Assembly: GCA_032716605.1 (NCBI GenBank)
Contig: CM064517.1
Location: 20,252,125-20,316,124 of the forward strand
Source: Paralithodes platypus
Taxonomy: Eukaryota > Arthropoda > Malacostraca > Decapoda > Lithodidae
Reading direction: 5' to 3'
DNA length: 64,000 bases
Below the pieces are notes generated by a model. The model worked only from the letters and a program-made list of their open reading frames with translations. It ran no database searches and was not told where the DNA came from. Made by a program: the position numbers and the translations under genes. This document shows, piece after piece, positions 35,042-46,448 of this stretch; the first letter of the stretch is position 1, and each line of letters starts with the position of its first letter.

Positions 35042-35387
35042 GAGTTTTGTAATTTATTTAATATTTTTCTACTGTAGTTTTCTCCCTAGACCTCCATCAA
35101 GCTTAGAAAAACAACCTCTAGACCCCCTTTCAAGATAAACTTGTAAATTTTTCGGTAGAAAATGTCCCGGTTGAAGGCTGGTTTTTCTTAAAATTTCAGG
35201 CTCGCTTTCGCTCGCCAGGAAAGAATCGACACCTAAATGGCACGAAAGGTCTTAAAATTGACAACGAAATGGGGCGAAGGTATTAAATATCGCCAAACTA
35301 ATGGGTCGAACGTCTTAAAATCTCAAAGCTACTGGGGCTAAGCATGAGGGAGAAGGGGGACTAGAAAAACGACCCATGTCCCCTTAA
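35042..35387 (-). mobile_element. Family A element (A8)
   Basis: Reverse copy. The right end has CCCATGTCCCCTTAA; the left terminus is lost at a (GA)n/(GTGA)n microsatellite (34996-35042). Confidence 0.88.
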
Positions 35388-35466
35388 TTCTATACCTAGT
35401 TTCAGCATTTCAGAGATTCAGGTTTGGTGTTCGAGGGTTCATACTGGGACAACCTTTAGGTCTTAA

Positions 35467-35854
35467 TTAAGGAGGGTCACCGGCTTTTTTTGTTTATCTT
35501 TCCCTCCTTTTCTCTCTTTCCCTGGCTTGTATCCATTCGGCTCCATTCAACCAACTGTTTTAAGACGTTTATCCCCATCCTGGTGTCGATTTCTTCCTGG
35601 CGAGCGATAGCGAGCCAGCATTGTATGGAGGTATCTGGCTTCGCCGGAGAAATTTTTCTAACGAAAAATTTACAAAATTAGCTTGCTGTCAAAACAAAAA
35701 TATGTATATGCTGGCTCGCTGCCGCTCGTCAGCAAAATATTGACACCTGGATTGGGGTAAACGTCTTATAACAGTAGGCTGAATGGGGCCGAATGGATAC
35801 AAGCCAAAGAGAGAGGGAGAGAAAGAGAAAAAAAAGCGAGGTGGGCTCTCTTAA
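35467..35854. mobile_element. Family B foldback element (B2)
   Basis: Full-length, TTAA at both ends, arms as in B1. Its right TTAA (35851-35854) overlaps the left end of family E. Confidence 0.93.
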
Positions 35855-36065
35855 GCCGGTATCACACGAGAGCTTTTCTAGTCAACATTCGATGACTAAC
35901 ATTTTTCCGGCAACATTTCTGGAATATTTTGTACCGGTATCGGAAACTAGGCTGATGATAGATGAATTTAGGTGACAGATATAGTATAAATGTTGACCTC
36001 ATAAGCTGCCAGACCAGTGTTGAGTATAAAAGTTGAGGGAAAGAGCGCTCGTGTGATACCGGCTT
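35853..36065. mobile_element. Family E element with terminal inverted repeats
   Basis: Begins AAGCCGGTATCACACGAGAG then CTTTT and ends with AAAGAGCGCTCGTGTGATAC then CGGCTT. The termini are inverse over about 25 bp with 2-3 mismatches. There is an inner imperfect pair, CAACATT..TCGATGACT and the mirrored AGTGTTGAG. Single copy here. Confidence 0.8.
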
Positions 36066-36071
36066 CAGAGT

Positions 36072-36603
36072 GTACTGTCATGAGCCATAATACCTGCACA
36101 CCCATTGGAATTTTTGAATCTTTAAGGGAGTCCACCTCGCTTTTTGTCTCTTTCTCTCCCTCTCTCTTTGGCTTGTATCCATTTGGCCCCATACAGCCAA
36201 CTGTTTTAAGACCTTTATACCCATTAAGTGTTGATTTCTTCCTGGCAAGCGATAGCGAGCCAGCATTGTATGGAGAAATCCGGCTTCGCCAGAGAAATTT
36301 TTCTATCGAAAAATTTACAAATTTAGCTTGCTGTCAAAACAAAAACATATATATGCTGGCTCGCTACCGCTCGCAAGGAAAATATTGACACCTGGATGGG
36401 GGTAAACGTCTTAAAACAGTAGGCTGAATGGAGCCGAATGGATACAAGCCAAAAAGAGAGGGAGAGAAAGAGAAACAAAACGAAGTGGGCTTCCTTAAAG
36501 CCAAATTGTGAAACATCTGGGATATAACACAACATTGGATTGCATCACTTGGGCTTGATACAGATGCAAATGGTTGTGCAGGTATTATGGCTTTTGACTG
36601 TAC
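36072..36603. mobile_element. Family D element interrupted by B3
   Basis: Left end GTACTGTCATGAGCCATAAT, then ACCTGCACACCCAT. Right end ATGGTTGTGCAGGTATTATG, then GCTTTTGACTGTAC. A family B element fills 36122-36498. Removing it and one TTAA leaves an uninterrupted D element of about 155 bp, shorter than the copy at 9612-9947. Confidence 0.85.
36122..36498. mobile_element. Family B element nested in D (B3)
   Basis: 377 bp, TTAA duplicated at both junctions (GAATCTTTAAGGGAG and CTTCCTTAAAGCC). This gives direct evidence that family B inserts at, and duplicates, TTAA. Confidence 0.93.
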
Positions 36604-37297
36604 ATTATCCAGACAGTTTCTGATAGTTTCCCATTCCCCTTTTACTGTTGTTGTTCTTGGGTTTCGTTCGTAAGATGACCATATATATTTGTTTTTAATT
36701 CTCATGATATTTCGATGTGTATATACTGTAACTCTCTTTTTCATCAAGAATTCTGATATCAGACGAAGAATATATATCAGGCAAGATTTCAGTATATCAT
36801 AGGTCGTATGATTGTTGATTCATTTGTAAATAATATTTTTCTTGGTTTGTTCTTGTTCAAATATTTCCTCGTATTAATTTGGATTTGTGCATATACAGTA
36901 TATATTTATAATTGGAAGCTTACTATTTTTATTAACTGTTTTGTCTAATTGTGCATAACATGTTGACTAATTATCGTTCTAGTTGACCTTACGAGATATA
37001 ACACAATATGACCCATGGTTTCGACACTGATTCACACACGCATGAAACTCCATTTACATTATGTGAGTTAGCAAGACAATGTTGTGGGTTGAGTGCTTAC
37101 CAGAGATTGTGTATAGGAGATAGGAGTCTTCCTATGCATTCTTTAATAAAAAGGTGCCTCTAAACGTTGCCAGTTACCCTTTTTCGACATTTGTTTTTCA
37201 GCGCCATCTATTGCAGGGTTCCAGAACTAATCAACGTGAATAAATCTACGGATGACCCTCCATTCTGTTTTTTTTAAATTATATGTACCGGTACACT

Positions 37298-37300
<3 letters not shown>

Positions 37301-37342
<42 letters not shown>

Positions 37343-37344
37343 TC

Positions 37345-37381
<37 letters not shown>

Positions 37382-37395
37382 TGTATATATATATA

Positions 37396-37488
<93 letters not shown>

Positions 37489-37490
37489 TA
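37301..37490. repeat. Compound (CT)n(AT)n microsatellite
   Basis: About 36 bp of CT followed by about 150 bp of alternating TA, with rare CTGTATAT interruptions. The Ser/Leu and Tyr/Ile frames here are artefacts. Confidence 0.97.
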
Positions 37491-37728
37491 TGTTTGACCA
37501 AAGTTTGAGTGTAGCTGTGTACTTCCAAGTTAGTAACTTATATTACAATGTAAATACTTTTCTTCAATTGAGATTAGTTTTTCATATAGGCTACATTCAT
37601 TGTTAATAAATTTAGTCAATATCAAATAATCATCAACAGCCTTCATGATCCATTGCAAACCATATCCTTATTCTCAAGGTCAACCACAGCCTCCTTACAT
37701 CATCACGGAGGCTTGGTAAGCTATGTAA

Positions 37729-37942
37729 TTAACCCCTTCTATACCGACGAAGTCTTTTGATTTTATTCTGGCTCCTACTAATCGATTGTATTCACTTTAG
37801 GAAGGATCTTTAGCAATTATAAGGCTTCGAACTATCTCAATCAACCCTTTTAACTACCACAGATCCTTTCTAAGCTGTATAAAATCGTCTACATATTGCT
37901 AGAATAAAATATAACATACCACGACGGTACAGAAGGGGTTAA
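37729..37942. mobile_element. Family C foldback element (C4)
   Basis: 214 bp. TTAACCCCTTCTATACCG and CGGTACAGAAGGGGTTAA are inverse termini. Inner arms ATCGATTGTATTCACTTTAG / CTAAGCTGTATAAAATCG pair. TTAA at both ends. Confidence 0.92.
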
Positions 37943-38432
37943 TGGAGTATTGTTCACATTTAAGTGTAGGCAATACTTTGGAGTGCTTTTGCATATCAGT
38001 GTACTCTTAAATCATTGTATTCATAATGACTATGGCTGATATGGTGATAGCAAACAAGTTACATGAGTTTCTACAGACTCTACACGAGACACGTGTACAC
38101 CATTGCAGCAAGGGAGAGGAACTGTCAATAAACAGACGACAGAAGTATTTTCCCGCGATAGGGAGGAGCTATGCGCTACCGCCATCTATTGCAGGGTTCC
38201 AGCCAAATCTGTAAATAATGGCCAACTACTATTAACACGGCTGATTTTCCAAGACATCCTTCTTAGGTATTCTTACTCTATGGTGCTTACCTCCAGTCAG
38301 TGGTAGACTGTGTACGGTAGTGTGTAGTTTACATTTCCTTCCTTATCTTCCTGCCTGACGCAGGTCTTCTCCAAGCTCTTCTTTACTTCTTCTTGGTAAG
38401 TTGACTAATAATAATGCCTGTGTTGGTACCAT

Positions 38433-38801
38433 TTAAGGGGAGACAGACCGTTTTTCTGGACCCCCTTCTTAATGTTTAGCCCCACTAGTTTTGAAGTCTT
38501 AAGACGTTGGTTTCATTAGTTTGGGGATTTTATGACGTTTCACCCTATTTCTTTGTCAATATTAGGAACCTTTGTGCCATTTAGCTGTCGATTTTTTCCT
38601 GGCGAGCGAAAGCGAGCCTGTAATTCTAGGAGGAATTGGCCTTTGGCCGGGACATTTTTCTACCGAAAAATGTACAAATCTTAGCTTGAAGGGGGGTCTA
38701 GGGGATGTTTGTCTAAGCTTGATGGAGGTCTAGGGAGGAAACTAAACAAATATATGAATAAATGAATTAATAGACCAAACAAACGGCCACTGTCCCCTTA
38801 A
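38433..38801 (+). mobile_element. Family A element (A9), near consensus
   Basis: 369 bp, TTAA at both ends. Termini TTAAGGGGAGACAGACCG and CGGCCACTGTCCCCTTAA are inverse with two mismatches. Core: CTGGCGAGCGAAAGCGAGCC, GGCCTTTGGCCGGGACATTT, CTACCGAAAAATG. Confidence 0.94.
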
Positions 38802-38978
38802 GCTTAGTGTCGTAGTTTTTGTTTTGGTCAAGGTTATCTCTCCAATTCAGGTACCTCGATAATTATGTATTGTATATAATCTATATGACTTATATCATTC
38901 CTATATATGGCATTATCATCGGAAATTAGTATATACCCATTATCCAACAATGTTAGGATACGCCACCCAAAAAAGACA

Positions 38979-39582
38979 GGTAACATTCAACAAGACTACA
39001 TCGGCCTTATTTACCATGTTTTGTTTTGTCTTCAAGGAATATAGTTTCATAATTGTATTTCATGGTTTGAGTGGAGGAATTGCATTAACTTACCCATTAT
39101 CCATCAATCTGAAGATACGGCGTCAAATCGCGCCATATATTGGGTGAATCGCGTTTTTACAGTAGGTAAGGGAAATTGTGGGATACATTGGATACACAAT
39201 GGGTTGATGGGGGCGTTGCCCCCGTCAACCCCTTGATTTATTGTTATCCTCATATATGTAGATCTGTAAGGGAGCGAAAACAGATTGCCGGTATTTAGTT
39301 TTTGTGACTAACGCTCACGCCATTTATTGGGTGAATTGCACTCGCCGCATCTTTCAAAACCAGAAGAAGAGTCTAGTCGAAGAATTCATTGGGCGCAACG
39401 CTTTGTGTACGGTCGGGACATATTATTTGCGTATTATTCGGTGTAATCGGATTTTTTCAAGTGTCTATAACGAAATTCCTCCATGTGGACTATAATGAGA
39501 AAAATATGGCGAGTCTATTGAGCTCCATTTTCCCTAATAAATTATTTCTAATAGGGCGGATGTAGTGTCCTTGAAGATTATC
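38979..39582 (+). mobile_element. Dispersed repeat F (copy F3)
   Basis: Closest to F1, with a GGGGGCGTTGCCCCC hairpin in the middle, two ATTTATTGGGTGAAT boxes, and the 3' end AAATTATTTCTAATAGGGCG. It is followed by CTAACC runs and a GC hairpin. Confidence 0.87.
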
Positions 39583-40189
39583 AAACAAGATATGTAGTTA
39601 TTAACCTAACCTAACTAACTAACCTAACCTTAGGGATGCCGCCCCCAGACCCCCGCTGGTCTTAGCATTAATGTAGAGGTTGACAAAATCTAAAATGGGT
39701 CAAATTGGATTTTAGGTCACGTATGTGTTTTTTGCATTATAATCCTTTTTCTCATCAGTTCCTTCATTGATTAGTGTGTTTTTCCTTCTGCAAATTCATA
39801 TTTACCCATTATTTTGCAATATTAAAACATGCCCCCTAAAACTATATTTTGTCATTACCCTAACCTAACTACCTAACCTAACCTAACCTGGGGGATGCCG
39901 TCCCCAGACCCCCGCAGGGTTAGCATTGATATAGAATTTAACAAAATACTAAAAATATGGTAAAAAAAGTGAAAAATATTAGTTCTCAGCTGATCCAAGA
40001 TGGCCGCCATTTTTCCTTCCACCCTTATTTAACCCACAAAGTCTAAGGAAAAATATTTTAATATGCAGCGGTAAAGACATATATTGTGGTGACTAATACT
40101 CTATGACAAAGCTATAGTATACATTTTGAACATTATATCCCATACGTGACCTAAAATCCAGTTTGTCCCTAAAATGTTTGGTGGAAAAT

Positions 40190-43100
40190 TAGAATAAAAG
40201 TAGAGAAGGATATATAATTAAAGCTCTTTCCTGTGTCTTCCTTCCACCCATATTGCCCACTTGTTATAATGGAGCAGTCACGTAAGTGATAATATGGCAT
40301 GTTCAAATAGTATAGTTAGCCATATAATATTGAAGACGGGCTAGTTTTCTTTCAATAATCTTTACAGAAAACGATAGTTATGAATGGGTAACTATTATAT
40401 TTTATTAGAAAACGAGGTCTGTTGTTATCTATGTATGGATATTGTTCAAATTTATACCACAAATACACTTTGACACGCTGAATCGAATAGCGCATACAGA
40501 ATTTAAATCGGATCATTATTTTAGGATTTATAATTTGACTCTGCCTCCCAGAACGACTCAAATGACCCGTTTTTGGATTTTAAAAGTCCTCTGTAGCCCA
40601 AACTATTAGTCTTAGGGAATTCTACCGGGTGCCATTCGATTTTCTCGACCGACAGCTTCCATACATGGTCGTAGATTTCATTTTCGACCAGCCATTCGCA
40701 CAGAATCGAAAATATTTTTTCCAAATCCCCATGACAATTTTTGCACTTGGCGGGTGACTTTCGATTTTCGAGTTTTCAAGGGTATATCTGGATTCGTCAC
40801 GTCGTTGCGATTCTAATGGTATATGGATGTTTTAATTTTGACAATGTTTTAGGCCCAATAGGCCTATTTTAAAGTTTAAAAACTCCATAGACGAGTTATC
40901 TATGTATGGATTTTGTTCAAATTTATACCGAAAGTACACTTTGGCACGCTGAATCGAATGCCGCAAACAGAATTTAAATCAGATTATTAGTATAGGATTT
41001 TGAATTTGACTTGGCCTTCCAGAATGGCCCAAATGACCAGATTTTGGACTTTAAAAGTCCTCTGTAGCCCAAACTATAAGTCTTAGGGAATTCTACTTGG
41101 TGCCATTCGATTTTTCTCGACGAGCAGCTTCTACACATGGTAGTAGATTGCATTTTCGACCAGTCATTCGCCCAGAATCGAAAATATCTTTTTCCAAAAT
41201 CCATGCGTTTTTAAAGTCCAGGCAAATTTTTGCACTTGGCGGGCGACTTTCGAATTTCGAGTTTTCATGGGTATATATGGATTCGTCTCGTCATTACAAT
41301 TCCAACGGCATATGCATTTTTTAATTTTGACCAATTTTTAGGCCCAATAGGCCTATTTTAAAGTTTAAAAACTCTATAGACGAGTTATGTATGTATGGAT
41401 TTTGTTTAAATTTTAACCATAAGTTCACTTTGACACGCTGAATCGAATGGCGCAAACATAATTGAAATCGGACAATTACTTTAGCCAAACTATAAGTCCT
41501 AGGGAATTCTACTTGGTGCCATTCGATTTTTCTTGACGACCAGCTTCTATACATGGTCGTAGATTTCATTTTCGACCAGCCATTCGCCCAGAATCGAAAA
41601 TATTTGTTTTCAAAATCCCTGCGTTTAAGCCCAGGCAAATTTTTGCACTTGGTGGGTGACTTTCGAATTTAGAGTTTTCATGGGTATATATGGATTCGTC
41701 TCGTCATTACAATTCCAACGGAATATGAATATTTAAATTTTGACAAATTTTTAGACCCAATAGGCCTATTTTAAAGATTAAAATCTCCATAGACGAGTTA
41801 TGTATGTATTTATTTTGTTCAAATTTTAACCATAAGTTCAATTTGACACGCTGAATCGAATGGCGCAAACAGAATTGAAATCGGACAATTAGTTTAGAAT
41901 TTCGTATGTGACTTGGCCTTCCAGAATGACCAGTTTTTGGACTTTAAAAGTCCTCTGTAGCCCAAACTACAAGTTCTAGGGAATTCTACTTGGTGCCATT
42001 CGATTTTTCTCGACGACCAGCTTCTACACATGGTCGTAGATTGCATTTTCGACCAGCCATTCGCCCAGAATCGAAAATATTTGTTTCCAAAATCCCTGCG
42101 TTTAATTAACGCCAGGCAAATTTTTGCACTTGGCGGGCGACTTTCGAATTTCGAGTTTGCATGGGTATATATGGATTCGTCTCTTCATTACAATTCCAAC
42201 GGCATATGCATTTTTAAATTTTGACAATTTTTTAGGCCAAATAGGCCTATTTTAAAGTTTAACAACTCCATAGACGAGTTATGAATGTATTTATTTTGTT
42301 CAAATTTTAACCATACGTTCACTTTGACACGCTGATTCGAATGGCGCAAACATAATTGAAATCGGACAATTAGTTTAGGAATTCGTATGTGACTTGGCCT
42401 GCCAGGAGGGCCCAAATGACCAGTTTTTGGACTTTAAAAGTCCTCTGTAGCCCAAACTATAAGTCCTAGGGAATTCTACTTGGTGCCATTCGATTTTTCT
42501 CGACGAGCAACTTCTATAAATGGTCGTAGATTGCAATTTCGACCAGCCATTCGCCCAGAATCGAAAATATTTGTTTCCAAAATCCCTGCGTCTCAGGCAA
42601 ATTTTTGCACTTGGCGGGCGACTTTCGAATTTCGAGTTTTCATGGGGATATATGGATTCGTCTCGTCATTACGATTCCAACGGTATATGGATTTTTAAAT
42701 GTTGACAATTTTTTAGGCCCAATAGGCCTATTTTAAAGTTTAAAAACCACTGTCCCCTACATGGTGGCTGTCTAATTTAGAGAAGAAGCTGTTGGAGTGG
42801 CTTTGTTGTGTGTGTTATTAGTTAGAGAAGGATATATAATTAAAGCTCTTTCCTGTTTCTTCCTTCCACCCAAATTGCCCACTTGTTATAATGGAGCTGT
42901 CACGTAAGTGACAATATGGCATGTTCAAATAGTATAGTTAGCCATACAATATTGAAGACGGGCTAGTTTTCTTTCAAATCTTTGCAGAAAACGATAGTTA
43001 TGAATGGGTAACGATTATATTTTATTAGAAAACGAGGTCTGTTGTTATCTATGTATGGATATTGCTCAAATTTATACCACAAATACACTTTGACACGCTG

Positions 43101-44440
43101 AATCGAATGGCACAAACAGAATTTAAATCGGATCATTAGTTTAGGATTTATAATTTGACTCGGCCTCCCAGAACGGCCCAAATGACCCGTTTTTGGACTT
43201 TAAAAGTCCTCTGTAGCCTAAACTATAAGTCCTAGGGAATTTTACCAGGTGCCATTCGATTTATCTTGACCGACAGCTTCCATAGATGGTCGTAGATTGC
43301 AATTTCGACAAGCCATTCGCCCAGAATCGAAAATATTTGTTTCTAAAATCCCTGCGTTTAATTAAGCCCAGGCAAATTTTTGAGCTTGGTGGGCGACTTT
43401 CGAATTTAGAGTTTTCATGGGTATATATGGATTCGTCTCGTCATTACAATTCCAACGGCATATGCATATTTTAATTTTGGCCATTTTTTTAGGCCCAATA
43501 GGCTTATTTTAAAGTTTTAAAACTCCATGGACGAGTTATGTATGTATGGATTTTGTTCAAATTTTAACCATTAGTTCACTTTGACACGCTGAATCGAATG
43601 GCGCAAACAGAATTGAAATCGGACAATTAGTGTAGGATTTCGTATATGACTTGGCCTCCCAGAAGGGCCCAAATGACTGGTTTTTGGACTTTAAAAGTCC
43701 TCTGTAGCCCAAACCATAATTCCTAGGGAATTCTACTTGGTGCCATTCGATTTTTCTCAACGAGCAACTTCTATACATGGTCATAGATTTCATTTTCGAC
43801 CAGTCATTTGCCCAGAATCTAAAATATTTGTTCAAAAATGCCTGGGTTTTATTTTACCCCATGAAAATGTTTGCACTTGGCGGGTGATTTTCGATTTTCG
43901 AGTTGTTAAGGGTATATCTGGATTCGTCACGTTGCAATTCCAACGGTATATGGATTTTTTATTTTTTATTTTTTTTAGGCCCAATAGGCCTATTTTAAAG
44001 TTTAAAACCCCCATAGACAAGTTATCTATTTATGGATATTGTTCAAATTTATACCACAAGTAGGCTACACTTTGACACGCTGAATGGAATGGCGCAAACA
44101 AAATTTAAATTGGACCATTAGTTTAGAATTTCGAATTTGACTTGGCCTACCAGAACGGCCCAAATGACCAGTTTTTGGACTTTAAAAAGTCCTCTGTAGC
44201 CCAAACTATAAGTCCTAAGGAATTCTACCTGGTGTCATTCGATTTTTCTCGAGTTTTCAGCTTACATACATGGTCGTAGATTTCATTTTCGACCAGCCAT
44301 TCTCCCATAATTGAAAACATTTGTTAAAAAATGCCTGGGTTTAATTAAGCCCAGGCAAATCGATGATTTTGGTCTGATTTTCACTATTCAAGATTATGGT
44401 ATATTTGGAATCGTCTCGTCGTTGCGATTCCAACGTTTTT
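40190..44440. repeat. Satellite block, 8 units of about 470-490 bp
   Basis: The box CCATTCGATTTTTCTCGA recurs at about 40632, 41102, 41520, 41997, 42487, 43254, 43743 and 44237 (last one GTCATT). Each unit also has GACCAGCCATTCGCCCAGAA, AATTTTTGCACTTGGCGGG, TGGATTCGTCTCGTCATTAC, CCCAATAGGCCTATTTTAAA, CACTTTGACACGCTGAATCG and TTTGGACTTTAAAAGTCCTC. The 418-bp spacing reflects an internal deletion; the 767-bp spacing reflects a re-inserted copy of the left flank (40195-40560 equals 42818-43180). Periodic 60-105-codon frames on both strands follow from the repetition. Confidence 0.93.
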
Positions 44441-44687
44441 TTTAAGATAAATATATTTCATCATACTTATAGGAGTAATCTTAATAAAATATTCATAATA
44501 TTGCTAATAATAACTTATCAATATAAATGGGGGCGCTCCCCATACTTTATTTTGAAGCTAACATTAAAGTCATACCATCAGTGACCTTTAATAAGTGATT
44601 GCACACATTACATCCTGTTTACCTTCCACCAAATTTTCCTGATTGATACCCATAATATAATAGAAGGATAAAATATATATATATTTA

Positions 44688-44899
44688 TTAACCCCTTCTG
44701 TACCGGCGAAGTATTTTTGTATTTGTTTTGAGCTACATTTAGACGATTGCATTAAGATTAAAATGATATATGAAAGCTAAAGGGATTAATTGAGATCGTC
44801 TGTAGCCTTTTAATGGGTAGACATCCTTCCTAAGCAGTGTAAAGACTTATAATTGCCAGAATATAATAAAATGGATGTTACCGGTATTGAATGGGTTAA
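44688..44899. mobile_element. Family C foldback element (C5)
   Basis: 212 bp, TTAACCCCTTCTGTACCGG on the left. The right end has decayed to GTTACCGGTATTGAATGGGTTAA. Inner arms partly paired. Confidence 0.88.
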
Positions 44900-44985
44900 A
44901 GATCAAGCTACACATTTATTTCCCTCCTTCCACGGGCCCCTTTATCCCCATTCCCCCCGGCAAACTGCCGGGCAGTTCGACTTGG

Positions 44986-45038
44986 CGCGATCGCGTCATA
45001 TGATACCTTTGGGAAAACCGTCATATGACGCGATCGCG
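44986..45038. repeat. Perfect 18-bp inverted repeat around CGATCG
   Basis: CGCGATCGCGTCATATGA (44986-45003), 17-nt spacer, and the exact inverse TCATATGACGCGATCGCG (45021-45038), followed by a partial third copy TCATATATGACGG. Each arm contains the internal palindrome CGCGATCGCG. It ends 19 bp before a family A element. Confidence 0.9.
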
Positions 45039-45057
45039 TCATATATGACGGAGGGGG

Positions 45058-45267
45058 TTAAGGGGGTATTTTTTGGGACCCCCTACTCCCTCATGTATAG
45101 GCCTATTACTTTTGAAAATTTTAAGACGTTCACCCCAGTGGTTTTAAGACTTTCCACCCCATTTCTTTGTCACTTTTAAGACTTTTTCGAGCCATTTAAG
45201 GGGTAATGTTTTCCTGGCGAGCGAAATGGAGCCTATAATGTAAGAAAAACCGACCTTTGGATTAAAT

Positions 45268-45306
<39 letters not shown>

Positions 45307-45345
45307 CTTTTTTAAAGCTTGGAGGTCTAAGGAGCAAAACAAAAA
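45058..45345 (+). mobile_element. Family A element, 3'-damaged (A10)
   Basis: Left TTAAGGGGGTATTTTTTGGG and the usual core (CTGGCGAGCGAAATGGAGCC). A poly(T) run of about 35 replaces the FAMILY-typical TTTTCTACCGAAAAAT hairpin, and the right terminus is missing after GGAGGTCTAAGGAG. Confidence 0.82.
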
Positions 45346-45810
45346 AAATCTCTCCTCGGACTGGACAATTTAGTCTAGACGATAGCTAGATCTGACAATA
45401 TATCAAAACAAAACTTTTTGAGTTTTCTTTTAGGAGCTGTGCACCAAAGTTGGTCAATATGTTTGTACTTTGAAAGATTTTCAGTTATGAAAAGAAATTA
45501 AACATTATAAAAGCTACTGTTTGCATGCATGATGATCTGGAACTAATTTTGTCAACCATATATATTAAGCATTTAATTTTCAAATTTCGTAAAAATAAAA
45601 TAAAAAAATAAAAAAAAAATACGGCCTACATATAGTTCTCGAGTTTTGATAAGGAAAACCTCGGGTAGTTTTTTTTTTGGTAAGCAGAGCATAGTTATCA
45701 TTCATTTTATGTGGACCCAGTGTCTTGTGTATATTGAAGGTGGTTATGTTGGGTGGTTGTCTGAAGCAAATGATAGATTCCCTTACGGAGTCAGTACAAT
45801 GTAAAATATT

Positions 45811-46022
45811 TTAATCCCTTCAGTAACAACGACTTCTTTTTTACTTGGTTATATCTACATTTAGAAGATTTTTATAAAGCTTAGAAAGGATATATGGTAG
45901 CTAAAAGGATTAATTGAGATTAATTGATTATTGTTTTTAGACGTCCTTCCTAAGTTGAATATAATCATCTATTAGTTACCATAATATAGTACAAACAACA
46001 TCACCGGTACAGAAATAGTTAA
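45811..46022. mobile_element. Family C foldback element (C6)
   Basis: 212 bp, TTAATCCCTTCAGTAACAAC to ACATCACCGGTACAGAAATA then GTTAA. Inner pair TTTATAAAGCTTAGAAAGGA / TCCTTCCTAAGTTGAATATA. It ends 10 bp from the stop codon of the reverse-strand frame at 46033. Confidence 0.88.
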
Positions 46023-46032
46023 AACTATGTAT

Positions 46033-46257
46033 TTATTCGTCATCGCTCTCGTAGTTCTTCCTTTTCTTGCGTGGGGTCCAACTCTCAGGGCTGGATGATC
46101 GTCTCTTGGGGATGTCGTCTGATCGTGCATCACTTTCCTCTGAATGACATGTGTCCTCGTCGGATTGTATGTCATTGACATCCTCCGGGTTAAGGCGCAT
46201 CAACCTCAGCCACTCCCAGAACTGTTCGAATCCCTCCATCAATGCCTTCATCCCCAC
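46033..46257 (-). CDS. Possible terminal exon: acidic, Ser-rich tail with basic patches
   Basis: On the reverse strand the frame reads from GMKALMEGFEQFWEWLRLMR (an aromatic, helix-like start) into a Ser/Asp/Glu-rich stretch (about residues 31-49), the basic patch PKRR, SSSPESW, TPRKKRK and a final YESDDE. Two nuclear-localisation-like clusters and several casein-kinase-type acidic serines are visible. Upstream of the frame lies CTAATGATTATTCTCCC..ATGCAG, which resembles a branch point, pyrimidine tract and acceptor, so the true exon may start just before the ATG. AATAAA overlaps the stop. MITEs flank it within 10 and 40 bp. I do not recognise a family. Chance is possible. Confidence 0.35.
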   Translation of the reverse strand: MGMKALMEGFEQFWEWLRLMRLNPEDVNDIQSDEDTCHSEESDARSDDIPKRRSSSPESWTPRKKRKNYESDDE

Positions 46258-46294
46258 TGCTGCATCATGGGAGAATAATCATTAGAACCACAGT

Positions 46295-46432
46295 TTAAGG
46301 GGAGATGGGTAATTTTTCTGCTCCCCCTTCTTCCTCATCTTTAGCGCCATTAGTTTTAGATTTTAAGACGTTTGGCCTATTAGTTTTAGATTTTAAGACG
46401 TTTGGCCTATTAGTTTGTCGATCAGTTACTGT
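46295..46432 (+). mobile_element. Family A element, 5' fragment (A11)
   Basis: Starts TTAAGGGGAGATGGGTAATT. It then has a 34-bp internal duplication (TTAGATTTTAAGACGTTTGG, then CCTATTAG, twice) and stops at GTTTGTCGATCAG, where the SINE at 46449 begins soon after. Confidence 0.85.
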
Positions 46433-46448
46433 CCAGTATTCATATTAT

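Noticed and set aside
37252..37606. Tyr/Ile-rich frames of 81 and 107 codons
   Set aside because: Produced by the (CT)n(AT)n compound microsatellite.
40352..44063. Series of similar 60-108-codon frames as a protein family
   Set aside because: They recur with the 470-bp satellite on both strands and shift frame between units; no consistent codon constraint seen.
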